From NCBI GenBank assembly GCA_030272585.1, contig BSYQ01000003.1, forward strand, positions 3,224,001 through 3,288,000: a DNA stretch of 64,000 nt. The letters run 5' to 3'. The DNA is from Bryopsis sp. KO-2023. Taxonomy: Eukaryota > Chlorophyta > Ulvophyceae > Bryopsidales > Bryopsidaceae. The notes beneath the pieces are model-generated. The model was not told the DNA's origin and did not search any database. It saw nothing but the letters and a program-made list of their open reading frames with translations. Numbering within the stretch: the first letter of the stretch is position 1; the number at the start of each line of letters is the position of its first letter. Below, piece after piece: positions 1 through 10,576 of the stretch. Both the position numbers and the translations under genes were made by a program.

Positions 1-2
1 AA

Positions 3-194
3 TGGAATGAAGAACGACTGGTGTTTGGTTCAGACTCTGAACTTCAGAGAACGGGACCAGTTAAGATTCAGAGAGTCATGTTGGGGTCGACTTGTGGGCC
101 ACGAGTCGTGGGACAGTTGAAGGACGAGATAAGTTGCACAATGGCAGCCGTATTGTGGACAAACTTTGCAGAGGTGGAAATCAGAATGGAATGA
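3..194 (+). CDS. Possible C-terminal exon of a gene entering from the left
   Basis: An open frame of 63 codons runs from the window edge to a TGA at 192-194 with mixed, non-repetitive composition, unlike the poly-A/T flank that follows. The peptide contains MLGSTCGPRVVGQLKDEI and ends in AEVEIRME. No domain is recognised and no upstream exon is visible, so the product cannot be named. It could be the last exon of a plus-strand gene, or chance open frame. I favour a real exon because the composition changes sharply right after the stop. Confidence 0.35.
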   Translation, partial: WNEERLVFGSDSELQRTGPVKIQRVMLGSTCGPRVVGQLKDEISCTMAAVLWTNFAEVEIRME

Positions 195-2816
195 ATCCCT
201 CTATTTTCGTTTTCTTGAACTTAATCAGGAACCGCATCCACATTGTGTATCTTTTTTCAAACATTTGTGTGGAAAGGAGTAATTAAGTTGGGCAGATGGT
301 GGCAGTTTCTACAGCTAGGACTTGGTTCTGGTATTTAAAGGGACTTTGGTCGGAACAGTTCAATAGATGAAAGATTCTGATCGGGGAGCGCACTGCATGC
401 TCTTGTTGATGCTCCCCGCTCATCTCCTGCTCCTTACCATTTTGACCCCTTAATAATGTGAAGTACACAGTAAAGACAAACTCTTATTCTCTTTGTGAAT
501 CTCAACCAACCTGTGATATGCCGGCCAAGTAGTTGAAACTGATTTGGAAAGCGAAATCACATTTGACCTCCACAGAACCAAGAATCACTATCAAACACAG
601 ACCTTTTCTTTCTTCCTTGATCTTTTCGCAATCAATGTCCCAGATTGTCAAAAATATCACAGATAGCGTTGATTCAACATGGACCTCCCCTCATTCACCC
701 CAAACACATAATCACTACATAATAAAAAAAAGGCGGTTGCAAACTACTCAGGTGCCATCATCATGCGAAAAAGCCTTGAACAGGGTTTTTTCGCTGGTTC
801 AGGGGATTTTTACCTAGTCAAAATTTACATAATATCACGAACCCCACCCCCACATCCCTAGAACACCCAATTGCCAAACCCAGAATTGACTCCACACCGA
901 GGGTGGTTGACCCCCTCTTTTTTTTTTCTTCCCCGTTCTAAACACCACCTCGACCAGCATGCCCCTCTGTGAGACTTTGCCAAGAAAGCAGATGCATTAA
1001 AAAAAGGACGGCGAAAAAATACCCTCAGCCAAATCAAATCCTGTTTCGAATGGTATGATTTGATTGAACCCGAAAGCAAAAACAAACAAACGCATTGAAA
1101 ATGAAGAGAAAAAAAATCATACCTCGAGTTTTTGCAGCAAATTTTCACTGTATATCCTTGGACATATCGGAAATCGAGCTGCTTCATAACTTAACATCCC
1201 CGACAAAGCCAACCCCACCGAAATTATTTCTTCAGCAACTCCATAGAAACACCGCACACACACACAGAGACAGAGAGGGGGGAAAAAGAAAAAAGGAAAA
1301 AAAAAAAACCGCTAGATCTAGAGGACGTTTATTCGAATTTTTCTTACAAAAAAACGAACAAGATTTGTGTGAGAAATTGATATTTAAAATGTATGATGAA
1401 AAAGAAAAAAAAAGAAAAAAAAAATGCCTTGAGCCAACGGGGTTCTATTTGTCAATTTACACTCGGGGATATCACAACCTCCTTTTATCTTTTTTTTTGT
1501 TTTTTTCCCTTTTATCTTTTTTTTTTTTTTTGGTCCCCTCCCATAACCACCTCTTTTCCCCTCAAAACCCTTGTTTACACAGCAACATGAAATTTGAAGA
1601 AAGGGGGGGGGGGAGGGGGGGCGTTTTGGGCCATACCCACCAAAAATTAAAATCGAAAAATAAAAAAAACCAGGCCAGAGCGAGGCATTTTGAAATTAAA
1701 CTCCGGCTAGCAGTTCCATTCAATCCTTTCACCCTCCCTCCATAGGGCCCCTCCAAATTTTTCTTTTCCATTTTAAACCCTTTTTTTTTTGTTTTTTGTG
1801 TGTGCCCCTTCGTTGCTTGACCGTAAATAACCTAAAGAATTAGATGTATTTTTGTTTTCGCACAGATGTACCTATATATATTTAGAATTCATTTTTAACC
1901 CATTCTAGAAAATACATATCTATGTCCATCTTCTGTTCTTTTCTTTTTTTTTTCTGGGTTTTCATTAACATAAGCTCCCTTATATGTCTAAGAACTGGGC
2001 CGACAAATCTTCACAAAACATTCAAGTCAAATTACCTCTTCCCTCTTGCAAAGTACTTTCCATCTCCCTCATTTCTTTTTTTTTCTTTTTAATTTCTTTT
2101 TTTTTTCCGCAACTCGCCCTCTTTTCTTTTTTTTTTATGCCCTCAATTCCCAGTCTGAAGAAAACCTCAGAACAAACAGTTCAAAAACCACTAGTCAAAA
2201 CAAACCCAATAAATTCCCAACCCCTAGATATATCTAAAAGAAAAGGGCCATCTTACATATGTATATAATATATCACTTAGAACCCCCGTTGAGGGCACAC
2301 CGCCAAAATTCAAAAAAACCTTTCCTCCCCCCCCCCCCAAACATTTTATCATGCAAGCAATACTTCATCTTTCCCTTTTCTCCCCCAACCCCCTCTTTTC
2401 TTTTTCCTCTTCTGCATATTTTTCTAAAAAGGGAAAACCCTGATTTCTGGAGTTTTTATCCTTTCTTTCTTCCCCCATTTCTTTTAAATTAAAACCACAA
2501 ACTGCATGCAGTTTTCTTTTCTTTTCTTTTTTCCCTTTTTTTTCTATCTTTCTTCCTTTCCCTCTTTTCCTTCCCCTCCAAAAATAAAACAAAAACACAA
2601 CAACCAGCGAAAAGCGGACAACCCACCCCTTCTTTTTTTCGCATAGAGATTTCCTTTTACAGCAATTTTTCCACAAAAACCCTCAGGATGTTGCAGAATT
2701 ATATCTTGGTTTCCAAATATTTCCCCCCTTAGAAATTAAAAAGAAAAATATTTGTTTGCTTCTTGATCGTCCCGTTTTTCTTTTTCTTTTTCCCTCAATT
2801 CTGTATTTCTTTCTTT
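195..2816. other. Intergenic, low-complexity pyrimidine-rich DNA
   Basis: There is no credible gene here. From about 1480 to 2830 the plus strand is dominated by T and C runs, for example 1490-1550, 2070-2140 and 2500-2600. Short A-rich and CA/GA runs occur at 1250-1440. Open frames in this stretch are made of Lys/Phe/Pro/Ser runs and are artefacts of the homopolymers. It lies 3' of the minus-strand gene at 2817-4820, so the sense strand of that gene's 3' flank is purine-rich. Confidence 0.6.
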
Positions 2817-4820
2817 TTATTGCTCCAGCAAGTTAGGCGTGAGTTTTCCTCGTTTGCTGGCTTCTCCTTGCCGGTAGCAGCCGAAACTTCTGAGCTGTCT
2901 TTCGGGAATCATGCGAGGGGGCCAGGGCCTATCTTCGAGCAAGTCTATGAACTGCTGAGTGAGATGATATGGCCCCTTGTCACGTTTTATCAGTTGTTGC
3001 GATCTCTCGTAAGACACAGTCTTACCAAGATACACAGTTGCTAAATCTGCACCCACACAAACAAAAAATAAAAATAGATTCAAAACAATATCCACAAGTT
3101 TATTGTTTTGTAGCAGATATTCATATCAACGGGAATGAGTACCCATGGGAAAAACAAAAAAATTTATGAAAAAGTGCAAAAACATAATTCTATTGTTGGT
3201 GGCACCTCAGGTTCATTTCGGGAAGATTCTCCCTCACACACACACGAAAAAAAAACCCCAAAATAGTCAGGAGCTTCCGTCAAATATTTGCCTGGCCAAC
3301 CCAACATCAATGATTTGCTCCCCTACCCTTCCCCCCTCCCATTTTCGTTTCAATTTTTTATCAGAATTTTCAAGGAAAACAATCATCCCTTCTCTCACCA
3401 GCTAGCAGTCTTGAGTAATGATTTTCTTTTTCTTCTGAACTCATGCCTTCGGCTTGATCGGGTGTCAATTGAATGTGACACTTTTCGTCCAAGTCTGGGC
3501 CGATCAGCTCTCGAATTAGGCGGGTGGCATGATCTTTGCTCATGGAACTGTCCATGATCCAGCCAGTCCCGGCCAGCAATTGTCTCAACAATGTGCGCAA
3601 ACACATGGTCACACCCTTTGACCTACCGCCACCACGGGGCACATTCTGGAAATGGACAGTTGAAAAAATATGCCTGAGTTAGGAATCGGTCCCCACATCA
3701 TGAGCTGGTGTTATGACCATTTTATAAATTTTTTCTAGGTGCTTGGTCGAATGTTGGAATGAGCTAATCGCATGTGGGTTGTTATCTCCCAGGTCTAGAA
3801 TTTCAAGCTGGATTTTTTCTTGGATTTTTTTTTTTTTTTTTTTTTATAAGTTGGATGTGTTTTTGCTTCCGATCAAGCCTGATGGAAGGAAAAAGAAAAA
3901 GTTTCTGAGAAAAAAAACTGTGTGGTGGTTGAGGGGGAGATGTCACTCACAGTGCTTTTCGCTCCGACGTCCCGCCGTGTCCTTCCGCTTTTTCGGGTTT
4001 CTTTCGGTTCGGGAGGCGGTGGACTCACGCTGTGGTCGTAATCCAAAAGGTCCGATTCGGAACCGTGTCCGATAGACGACACTTCGGGCGTCGTCGGTGG
4101 GCTTCCGGTGACGTTCGCCACGGTTCCGAGAGCGAAATCAGGTGTAGGAGGACTTGCGGGTCCCGGAAATACCGTCAACAGTTCCTCCTCAAGCTTTGGT
4201 TTCACGGGGGGTAGATGTTGTTGTTCGGTTCTGAGCATGGGCATCAGACACGAAAACTGCGGGTCAGAAGGGAGCGACATCGAGGGAAAAGATGCAGGGA
4301 ATTCCGGTGGTACGGGGTTGAAGTCCTCCAGACCGCTGAGTTTTCCGCTGAAGCTGAGCCCTATGCTCATGTTCATGCTCATGCTCCGCGTGATGCTATT
4401 GAGCAACTGATCGTCGAAGTCGTCCTCTGTTTTCACGTCGGGGCATATGGGCCCCTCGAACGGCGAGGGAAACTGACTGCAGAAGTTCCGCGAGTCCATC
4501 ACCATCACGGGGGCCGACAGACCCAGGGGTACGCCCGAAAACACTTGAGGCTCGGAGCTGAAACCGTTGAATGGGAGATCTGGTGCGTGTCCAGGCGCAC
4601 GGGCTTGATTTCCTCCGTCGCACTTGAGACTCTGCATCCTTCCGAGCAACAGGGCCTCCCTGCCCGGATTTCCGAACATCGGTTCGCGGTTCGAGACGAG
4701 GTAATCCTCGTCTATACTGCCTTCTACTGAACTAGTTTGCATAAGGTCCGACGCAGGGCCACGACCGGCCATAGCGTCACGTAGACTCTCGTCCCAAAGG
4801 TGATACTGCGAAACAGACAT
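2817..4820 (-). CDS. Nuclear-looking protein of unknown family (448 aa)
   Basis: The model has three exons (4820-3951, 3645-3399, 3046-2817) that join exactly in phase. The ATG begins MSVSQYHLWDESLRDAM. The N-terminal 290 residues are Ser/Pro/acidic and low in hydrophobic segments. They hold a consensus SUMO site (DVKTEDD), a Met/Ser-rich stretch and a run of SPPPPEPKE, ending in a basic patch (RKSGRTRR). The last 155 residues look folded, with conserved-looking charged and aromatic residues (KSTNVPRGGGRSKG, then TVYLGKTVSYERSQQLI). The disordered acidic region followed by a basic, compact C-terminus resembles a transcription regulator, but I recognise no named DNA-binding domain. A start further upstream is possible, because CAG|TATCACC inside the first codons could also act as an acceptor. 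Confidence 0.65.
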
Positions 4821-6328
4821 GCACAGCGGATTTTTCTCAAATACTAACGACTAACAGCGACCGCAGTTCCGCTCAAGAAACTCTATAGAGCCCTGTCGCC
4901 GCCCAGGGGGGGCTCAAACCGCTCGGTGGTTAGCCATGACCGTAACCATGACGTAGTTCCTCGTACATCCTTGGTGGCGACCAAAACGTCCAAAGAAACG
5001 TGAACGGTTCCTCAACCCCCCCTCCACCCGCCCCAACGGTCAAACCCCAAAAGAGTGAACGCTGGTACCATCTCCGAACCGCCCGCCACTCCCCCCCACA
5101 GTTTCCGTTCGTCTAAACGTGATGGTCACGGATGCCACACAAACAGGACCACGACTACAACTGCTCAATGCGAAAAGTTTGACAAATCACTCACCGGACA
5201 AACGTTTAAAAGGCCCTCGACAAGCGACGAATTTGTTCGCAGATGAACCATAAACCAACCGGAGCCGCGAAAACAAAAACGCAGAACTTTCTTAAGATGC
5301 GCTTGTCGAAAAACTTTAAAAAATAGGTAGCTTGAGGTCCTTGCACTTCCAACAGTATCCAACAGGCTTTGAAGCTTCTTTTGATAACCACAACCAACTC
5401 GGCGCCAGTTTTTGAGGAACGATGGCGACAGAGTAATTGAGCCATGTCTGACCGCTCTGATTTTCTCCATGAAGTGTGTAGTTAAGGAGAAGTTGCGATG
5501 GTCATCACGGCACGCGGTCTGTGTTACGCTCGTCATGAATTCGTAATCATCCCGAATCTGGCTAAAATAGACCGGCGTGTGAGAGACGCGGACCGGAACC
5601 GACGGTCTTCAGACCGTGCGATTTCGGACCGCGTCAGAGAAGCTCACGAAAGAGCCCACTTCGGATAATTACAACACGGGGAAAAGAGCATGTCCAGGAG
5701 CGTCGATTTTTGTGCGACTCGCGCTGGAACGATGTCGTCTGAAAGGAGTGACCAAACCGCATCACGAGAAGGTTGACAGATTTGCACTCCTCGATTGGGG
5801 TTGCGACCGTTTGCCTGCGACACCACGCTGTCCGGCACTCCGACGCCGCTTCGTTACGTCACCATACTTCGCTGATTTGAGTGCGGAGTTGATTTGAAGT
5901 CCACATAATGTTGCGTGCATGACGGACGGGGGGCCAATACTGTCTTTGAGTGAGACTCCCACACTTTTTCCACATCGTTCATTTTTTCTTGGATTTTCAT
6001 CGCCCAGATTCTCTTTTTCTTCTTAATTGCTTTAAAAAAAAATCTCTAGACAGGACCAGAGACAGCTCTTGAATCTCCCCCCCCCCCCCAGACAAAAAAA
6101 AGAAGAAAATCTTTTCATCAATCTATCTTTTCAGATGATCCATGGTATGTGGCAACAGGTATCCCTGCTCGGACAGGTTCGACTTTCTCAACCCCCCAAA
6201 AAATGAAATAGACCTGCACCGTTTGGAATAACACCACACACCTTGATATTGTACATCAACCTTCTAGCCAACTCACTACCTACACTGCAGTATCTCACCC
6301 TCTCCACTGGGAAAGGCCAACGACCAAG
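4821..6328. other. Intergenic region between two minus-strand genes
   Basis: This stretch contains the promoter and 5' flank of the gene ending at 4820 (about 4821-5900, GC-balanced, several long but unconvincing open frames on both strands) and the 3' flank of the aprataxin-like gene (about 5950-6328, with C and T runs near 6080). No protein family or RNA gene is recognised in it. Confidence 0.5.
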
Positions 6329-9300
6329 TCACAATCCACACGATCGAATGTGCTCCTTCAACTTTGGCATTGTCCCTTGCACCTTCTGGCACCGATGGCA
6401 CGCCAACGGTCTTTTCAACATTTCCTCAGCCTCCTCGACATTCACATCAATGCACCCAGTCTTCTCCAGCGATTCCACAACATCATCAAAATTCAAGAAA
6501 AACTCGGTGGTGAAGGAATTCCAGTGCTTCTTGTTTTTCAAGCCGGGCGCATCGAAATCGGTGGATATCACGTGCATGTGGAGCTGCCTCATGGAGGGAA
6601 CGCTGTGAAAGCCGTAGCGGAAAGTCGCACCCTTTGGGACGGCCAGCTTCGACACGACACTTTCCCCCACTTCTTTCATGTGCATCAACAATTGGGAATG
6701 CTTCCTCTGGACATCATCGATTCCCTCCAGCTGGGTATCCCTGGCAATCACAAGGTAGTGGTGCATTGCCTTTGGGAAACAGTCCCTGATGACCACACAA
6801 CGTTCATCCACCAGCATTCCTGGAAACCTTGGTTTGTGGTCGTCGGGCCTGTTTGCGATCTTATGGAGGACTTGCTGCCAGGCACTGGGAAATTTTGTCG
6901 ACTTCTTCGATCCGCCAGCTGGAGGAGATCTTGGCGGTGGAGAATTCGGTGGGGATTTCGGTCGCTCCTCTGGTGTCGAACTCATCTTTCTTCTGGATGA
7001 GGCCATCAGCACATCGAATGCATTCCTAAGACCTGGAAAAACCATGCTGTTGCTTTTTAAAAAGCGAGAAGAAAGGAAATAACTTTAAAGAATATGAAAA
7101 CGAGGCGAAAAAATGTCGAAGGAGATGGCACATTATCACTGTGAATAACCCGTGGCCAAACAATGTCATAGCCCAGTCAATTTTCCATGAAATTGGCATA
7201 GACTTCACACCGCACCACAGAATATGACATGCATTTCATCTCTCTCTTCAACCCACCTTCCATATGCGCAGGAGTAGCACTGGAGCGAGGACGCTTCGGT
7301 CCGAGCTGTGCTGCACTCGATGGACTCTCTGACTTGGGTCGTTTGACACCCCTTGTGGGGGTGGATTTTTTCTGCTTCTTTTTAGGTGACTTTGGCTTCA
7401 CCCATTCTCGTAATTTCCCCATCACCTTACCCTCCACAGCCTTAAGTTGCTCGCTGGTGCCAATGTCCCGTGAATCTGTGACCTGGACAGCAAAAAACAC
7501 CATTCGGCATTTCCCTGCTGGGAAGCAGATAGGATATGTCACCAAGCACTCTGCGGAAAAAAAAATGAATACTTGGTGGGAAAAATAAAATAAAATAAAC
7601 GGATTTGACATCCATATTTGTTCAAGTTCCAGCAGACAAACTGTAGTTTCTTATTTCGGAGACGGCCATCCCAAAATCTGGCTTCCCTTTTGAACTCACT
7701 TTCGTCCAGAAATCGCACGCCTTCGCCACGCTCTCGACATCGTTGCATATACGAACAGAAGAAAACCCCTCAGCCAGAGTTGGAGCTCCGCTTCTGGCCA
7801 GCGAGTTCTTGTTCATGTGAACCACCCTAGCTCCTCCTTTACCTTGCACTCCACCTTCGTGGTCCCTTCTATCGACGACCCGCTCCACACACACCTGAGC
7901 AAACCACAGACATTATTCGTAAAAAACAAAACAAAAAATGGTATTGAAAAGATTCTCTGTTTCTGTTCTTTTCGGATTTTGTTGGTTCAACGTTCAAAAA
8001 AATTTGGAAAAAATAAAAATAATAAAATAATAAAATAGAATAGAATTTTGAGTTTTGTGTTTTGCTTTGTACAGCATCAAAGGGTGCCAAATACGACCAG
8101 CTCCAACTTCTCTAATGGTTTCTGGGGTTTTTTTGCTGTTTGTCGTTTTTACCTGGGGTTCAATATTCAAAACCAAAGCATGGGAGGAGGAGGCCTGACT
8201 CCTTGCAATGTTCATAAAATCACCTCGCTGATCTAAGGCAAGCAAACATATTCTCAACTTTTCTGGTCTTGGGTGTCGACCTCCAAAAAAAAAGAAGTGC
8301 TTAATTTGTTTATTTTTAGTAAACTAAGAGATTAAAAAAAATAAGTTTTATTAAAATTTTCATCATTCCTTTGATTAGAACTTGAGATTCGTTTAGTTTT
8401 TCTAAATCTTGCATCCTTTATCTAAATACACAATCATGTAGATTTAATGTATATAAATTAAATAAATAAAGAGCACATTCTCGAGCAGACAACATATGCT
8501 GCATTTCTAAAAAAAGGCCATCATGGATGCAACAGTAACACCTGGTGTGGCATTCATCCTGTCGATTAAGCAGCTCTTTCCTGAACCTAGAGCTGATCTG
8601 GCTGCTTGCAGGCACTGGTCCTTCGACCCCGGTTTACCACGACGGATGGAATCTTGATTGATTCTCACCCATTTCCCCAGCTCCTCCAGCTTCTTGCAAA
8701 AAGTGCTCTTGCCTGATCCAGGGATCCCAACCAACACGAGCATCACACCTTTCCCTGCACCTGAAAATATGGAGGAAAGACAATCCACTGCTCATTTTAC
8801 GCATGGAGATAAAAGATGGGCTGGAGGCAGTCTGGGGTTGGGCCTGGAGGTCTGCAAGAATCCATGAGTTGTGAAAATGAAGTTGATAAAAAAGAATTTC
8901 CCCCCATTACTACTGGTCATTTTGTCATTTTCAACCAACACTCCCACCTACTCGCATCATAATCTTGGCGTTTCAATGGCAGCCCACGTTGGGGGGATCC
9001 TCCTGCACTCGCAGCAGCTGCGGTCACCCTGGAGTCGACCGCTGGACTCGCCGCTTTTTTCTTTTCAATGCCGTCCGCAACCACGTCTTCCACACCTGAT
9101 GCAGGGCTCCTCGTCTCTGTCTTAACATCCGAACCTCCCAGCGAGGCAGAGTCCTCGATCTCGAAGCGCAGTGCCAATGCCGGGCGTTGCCCTTCCAAAC
9201 CGATCCTGTCCCCGCGTTTCAAAACCGCTGTCTCTTTGATCCCCAGCACTATTCTCTTCTTTTCTGGACCTACCGTCACAACCGTTTTATTCACCGTCCC

Positions 9301-9480
9301 TCTCCCCACCACCCTCACCAGCGCCAGCATGGACGACTCCTCTTTCTCCAACCGGACGTCAAATTGAACTCTGCTCACGTTCAACCCCCATTCAGTCCAC
9401 AGCAGCCCCCGGCCGACTTCGAGACACTCGTCTGGTTGCAATCCTATCGCCCTTCCGCTGGGAAGCCTGAGCAAAGCCAT
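6329..9480 (-). CDS. APTX: FHA / P-loop kinase / HIT / zinc-finger DNA-repair protein, aprataxin-like
   Basis: Exons: 9480-8952 (FHA), 8760-8542 (kinase), 8232-8153, 7894-7700, 7550-7257, 7032-6329 (HIT plus zinc finger). The N-terminus MALLRLPSGRAIGL followed by LNVSRVQ fits an FHA domain, which in PNKP and aprataxin docks to phosphorylated XRCC1/XRCC4. Next comes a Walker A motif (GIPGSGKST), with INQDSI and a conserved HEGG loop as in the kinase of plant bHLH140-type aprataxins. A Lys/Pro-rich linker (KKKQKKSTPTRGVKRPK) leads to the HIT domain with QLHMHV, the catalytic His triad that removes AMP from abortive ligation ends, and a C-terminal C2H(x)H-type finger (CHRCQKV...LKEHIRSC). The macro domain found in plant relatives is not seen. 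One junction (7700 to 7550) does not keep phase; the preceding exon may run on to about 7639. Nuclear, single-strand-break repair is inferred from the family. Confidence 0.85.
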
Positions 9481-10576
9481 AAGCGATAACCAAACGTCGC
9501 CGCAACCGCGGTATATTTTTTTTCAGGTCACTGTCCACTCAGTGCTTGAGTCAAGATTCAATGGCACGACAAGCTTTACCAAGAGTGTCGAAGTCGTCTG
9601 CTGCTGGTGCAGCACAATCGAGGATCCGAAAATCCGAAAATGAGTGTCGAGAAATGCCGAGGTACGCCGTCCAGGGACGTCAAGAGAGAAATCAAAAGCG
9701 AAACGCTGGTGGGGTGCGGTTCTGTGGACGGGGGGGCATGTACTGAGCAGGAGAAAGGGCTCGATTAGGAAATTGGGAGGAGGAAAACCGATTTGAAGGG
9801 TGCACCATGTGATCGAGCCATGTGACTGGAGAGTTCATAGACATCCGTCTTCACGTTGATAAAAACCCAACCCAGAGCGGTGTTTCGAACGCGCTTGTTG
9901 CCGACAGAGCGAAAGACACTGTTTTTTGTTCATGTTGCGAGCCTTCCGGCATTGACGCACGCAGTCAGGAATCAAAAAGAGAGAGAGAGAGAGAGAGAGC
10001 ATTCGATATTGAGCGAAAAAGCAGAAAACAGCCAAGAAGCGATAGAGTGCAGGTGGGGTCCTCGGGTGGCGTCGGTCTATTGGAGTCTTCTCTCTGTGAA
10101 ATCCCCCTGGCATCCAACGGGTTTCTCTTTCTTGGCTTTAATCGTGTGGGTGTGTGCCGTTAATGCACTCTGGTCGCCGTGGGGGTTGGAGGTGATGAGC
10201 AATGTTTCTGTCAAAGCGCGATTTCCGTGAACTCGGGGAGGGAATCCGTGTTGCTTCCGGTTCATCCACTTTCAGCACGTGCCTGGATAACTGCACCTGA
10301 GTTTTCTTCGTGGATTTTTTCGCTTCACCGGACAGCTCGTTTCTCGGTGCACTAGTTTTAGTTCGGAAAGGTTTGGCGGCCGCCGGTTACTGGAATGTGA
10401 TGCGACTTTGATGGGGGATTCTTTCGTGCGTCTGCGTTCAGCGTACTCTAGAGTTGGGCCTGGACTTCGCGACACAGAAACCTGTACCGTAGTACTATGT
10501 TTACGTCACTGGGCCGCCACGGCCCAGTTAGCAGATTCTCCATGGAGGTGAAGCTCTGAATGTGCTGTTGCAGACG
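9481..10576. promoter_or_regulatory. Shared 5' region of the divergent APTX-like and CCCH genes
   Basis: About 1.1 kb separates two start codons on opposite strands. It has no convincing coding frame. It holds an (AG)n run at about 9978-10000 and is otherwise GC-balanced, unlike the 3' flanks nearby. It probably contains both promoters; no specific element is recognised. Confidence 0.45.

Noticed and set aside
1095..1745. Long open frame of 216 codons
   Set aside because: It is made of Lys/Phe/Pro runs from homopolymer tracts and matches no family.
5165..5536. Upstream exon of the 2.8-4.8 kb gene
   Set aside because: The open frame lacks a donor that joins in phase to 4820 and shows no protein-like pattern; the ATG at 4820 suffices.
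6329..8260. Macro domain in the aprataxin-like protein
   Set aside because: The segment between kinase and HIT is a Lys/Pro-rich linker without the glycine-rich macro motif.
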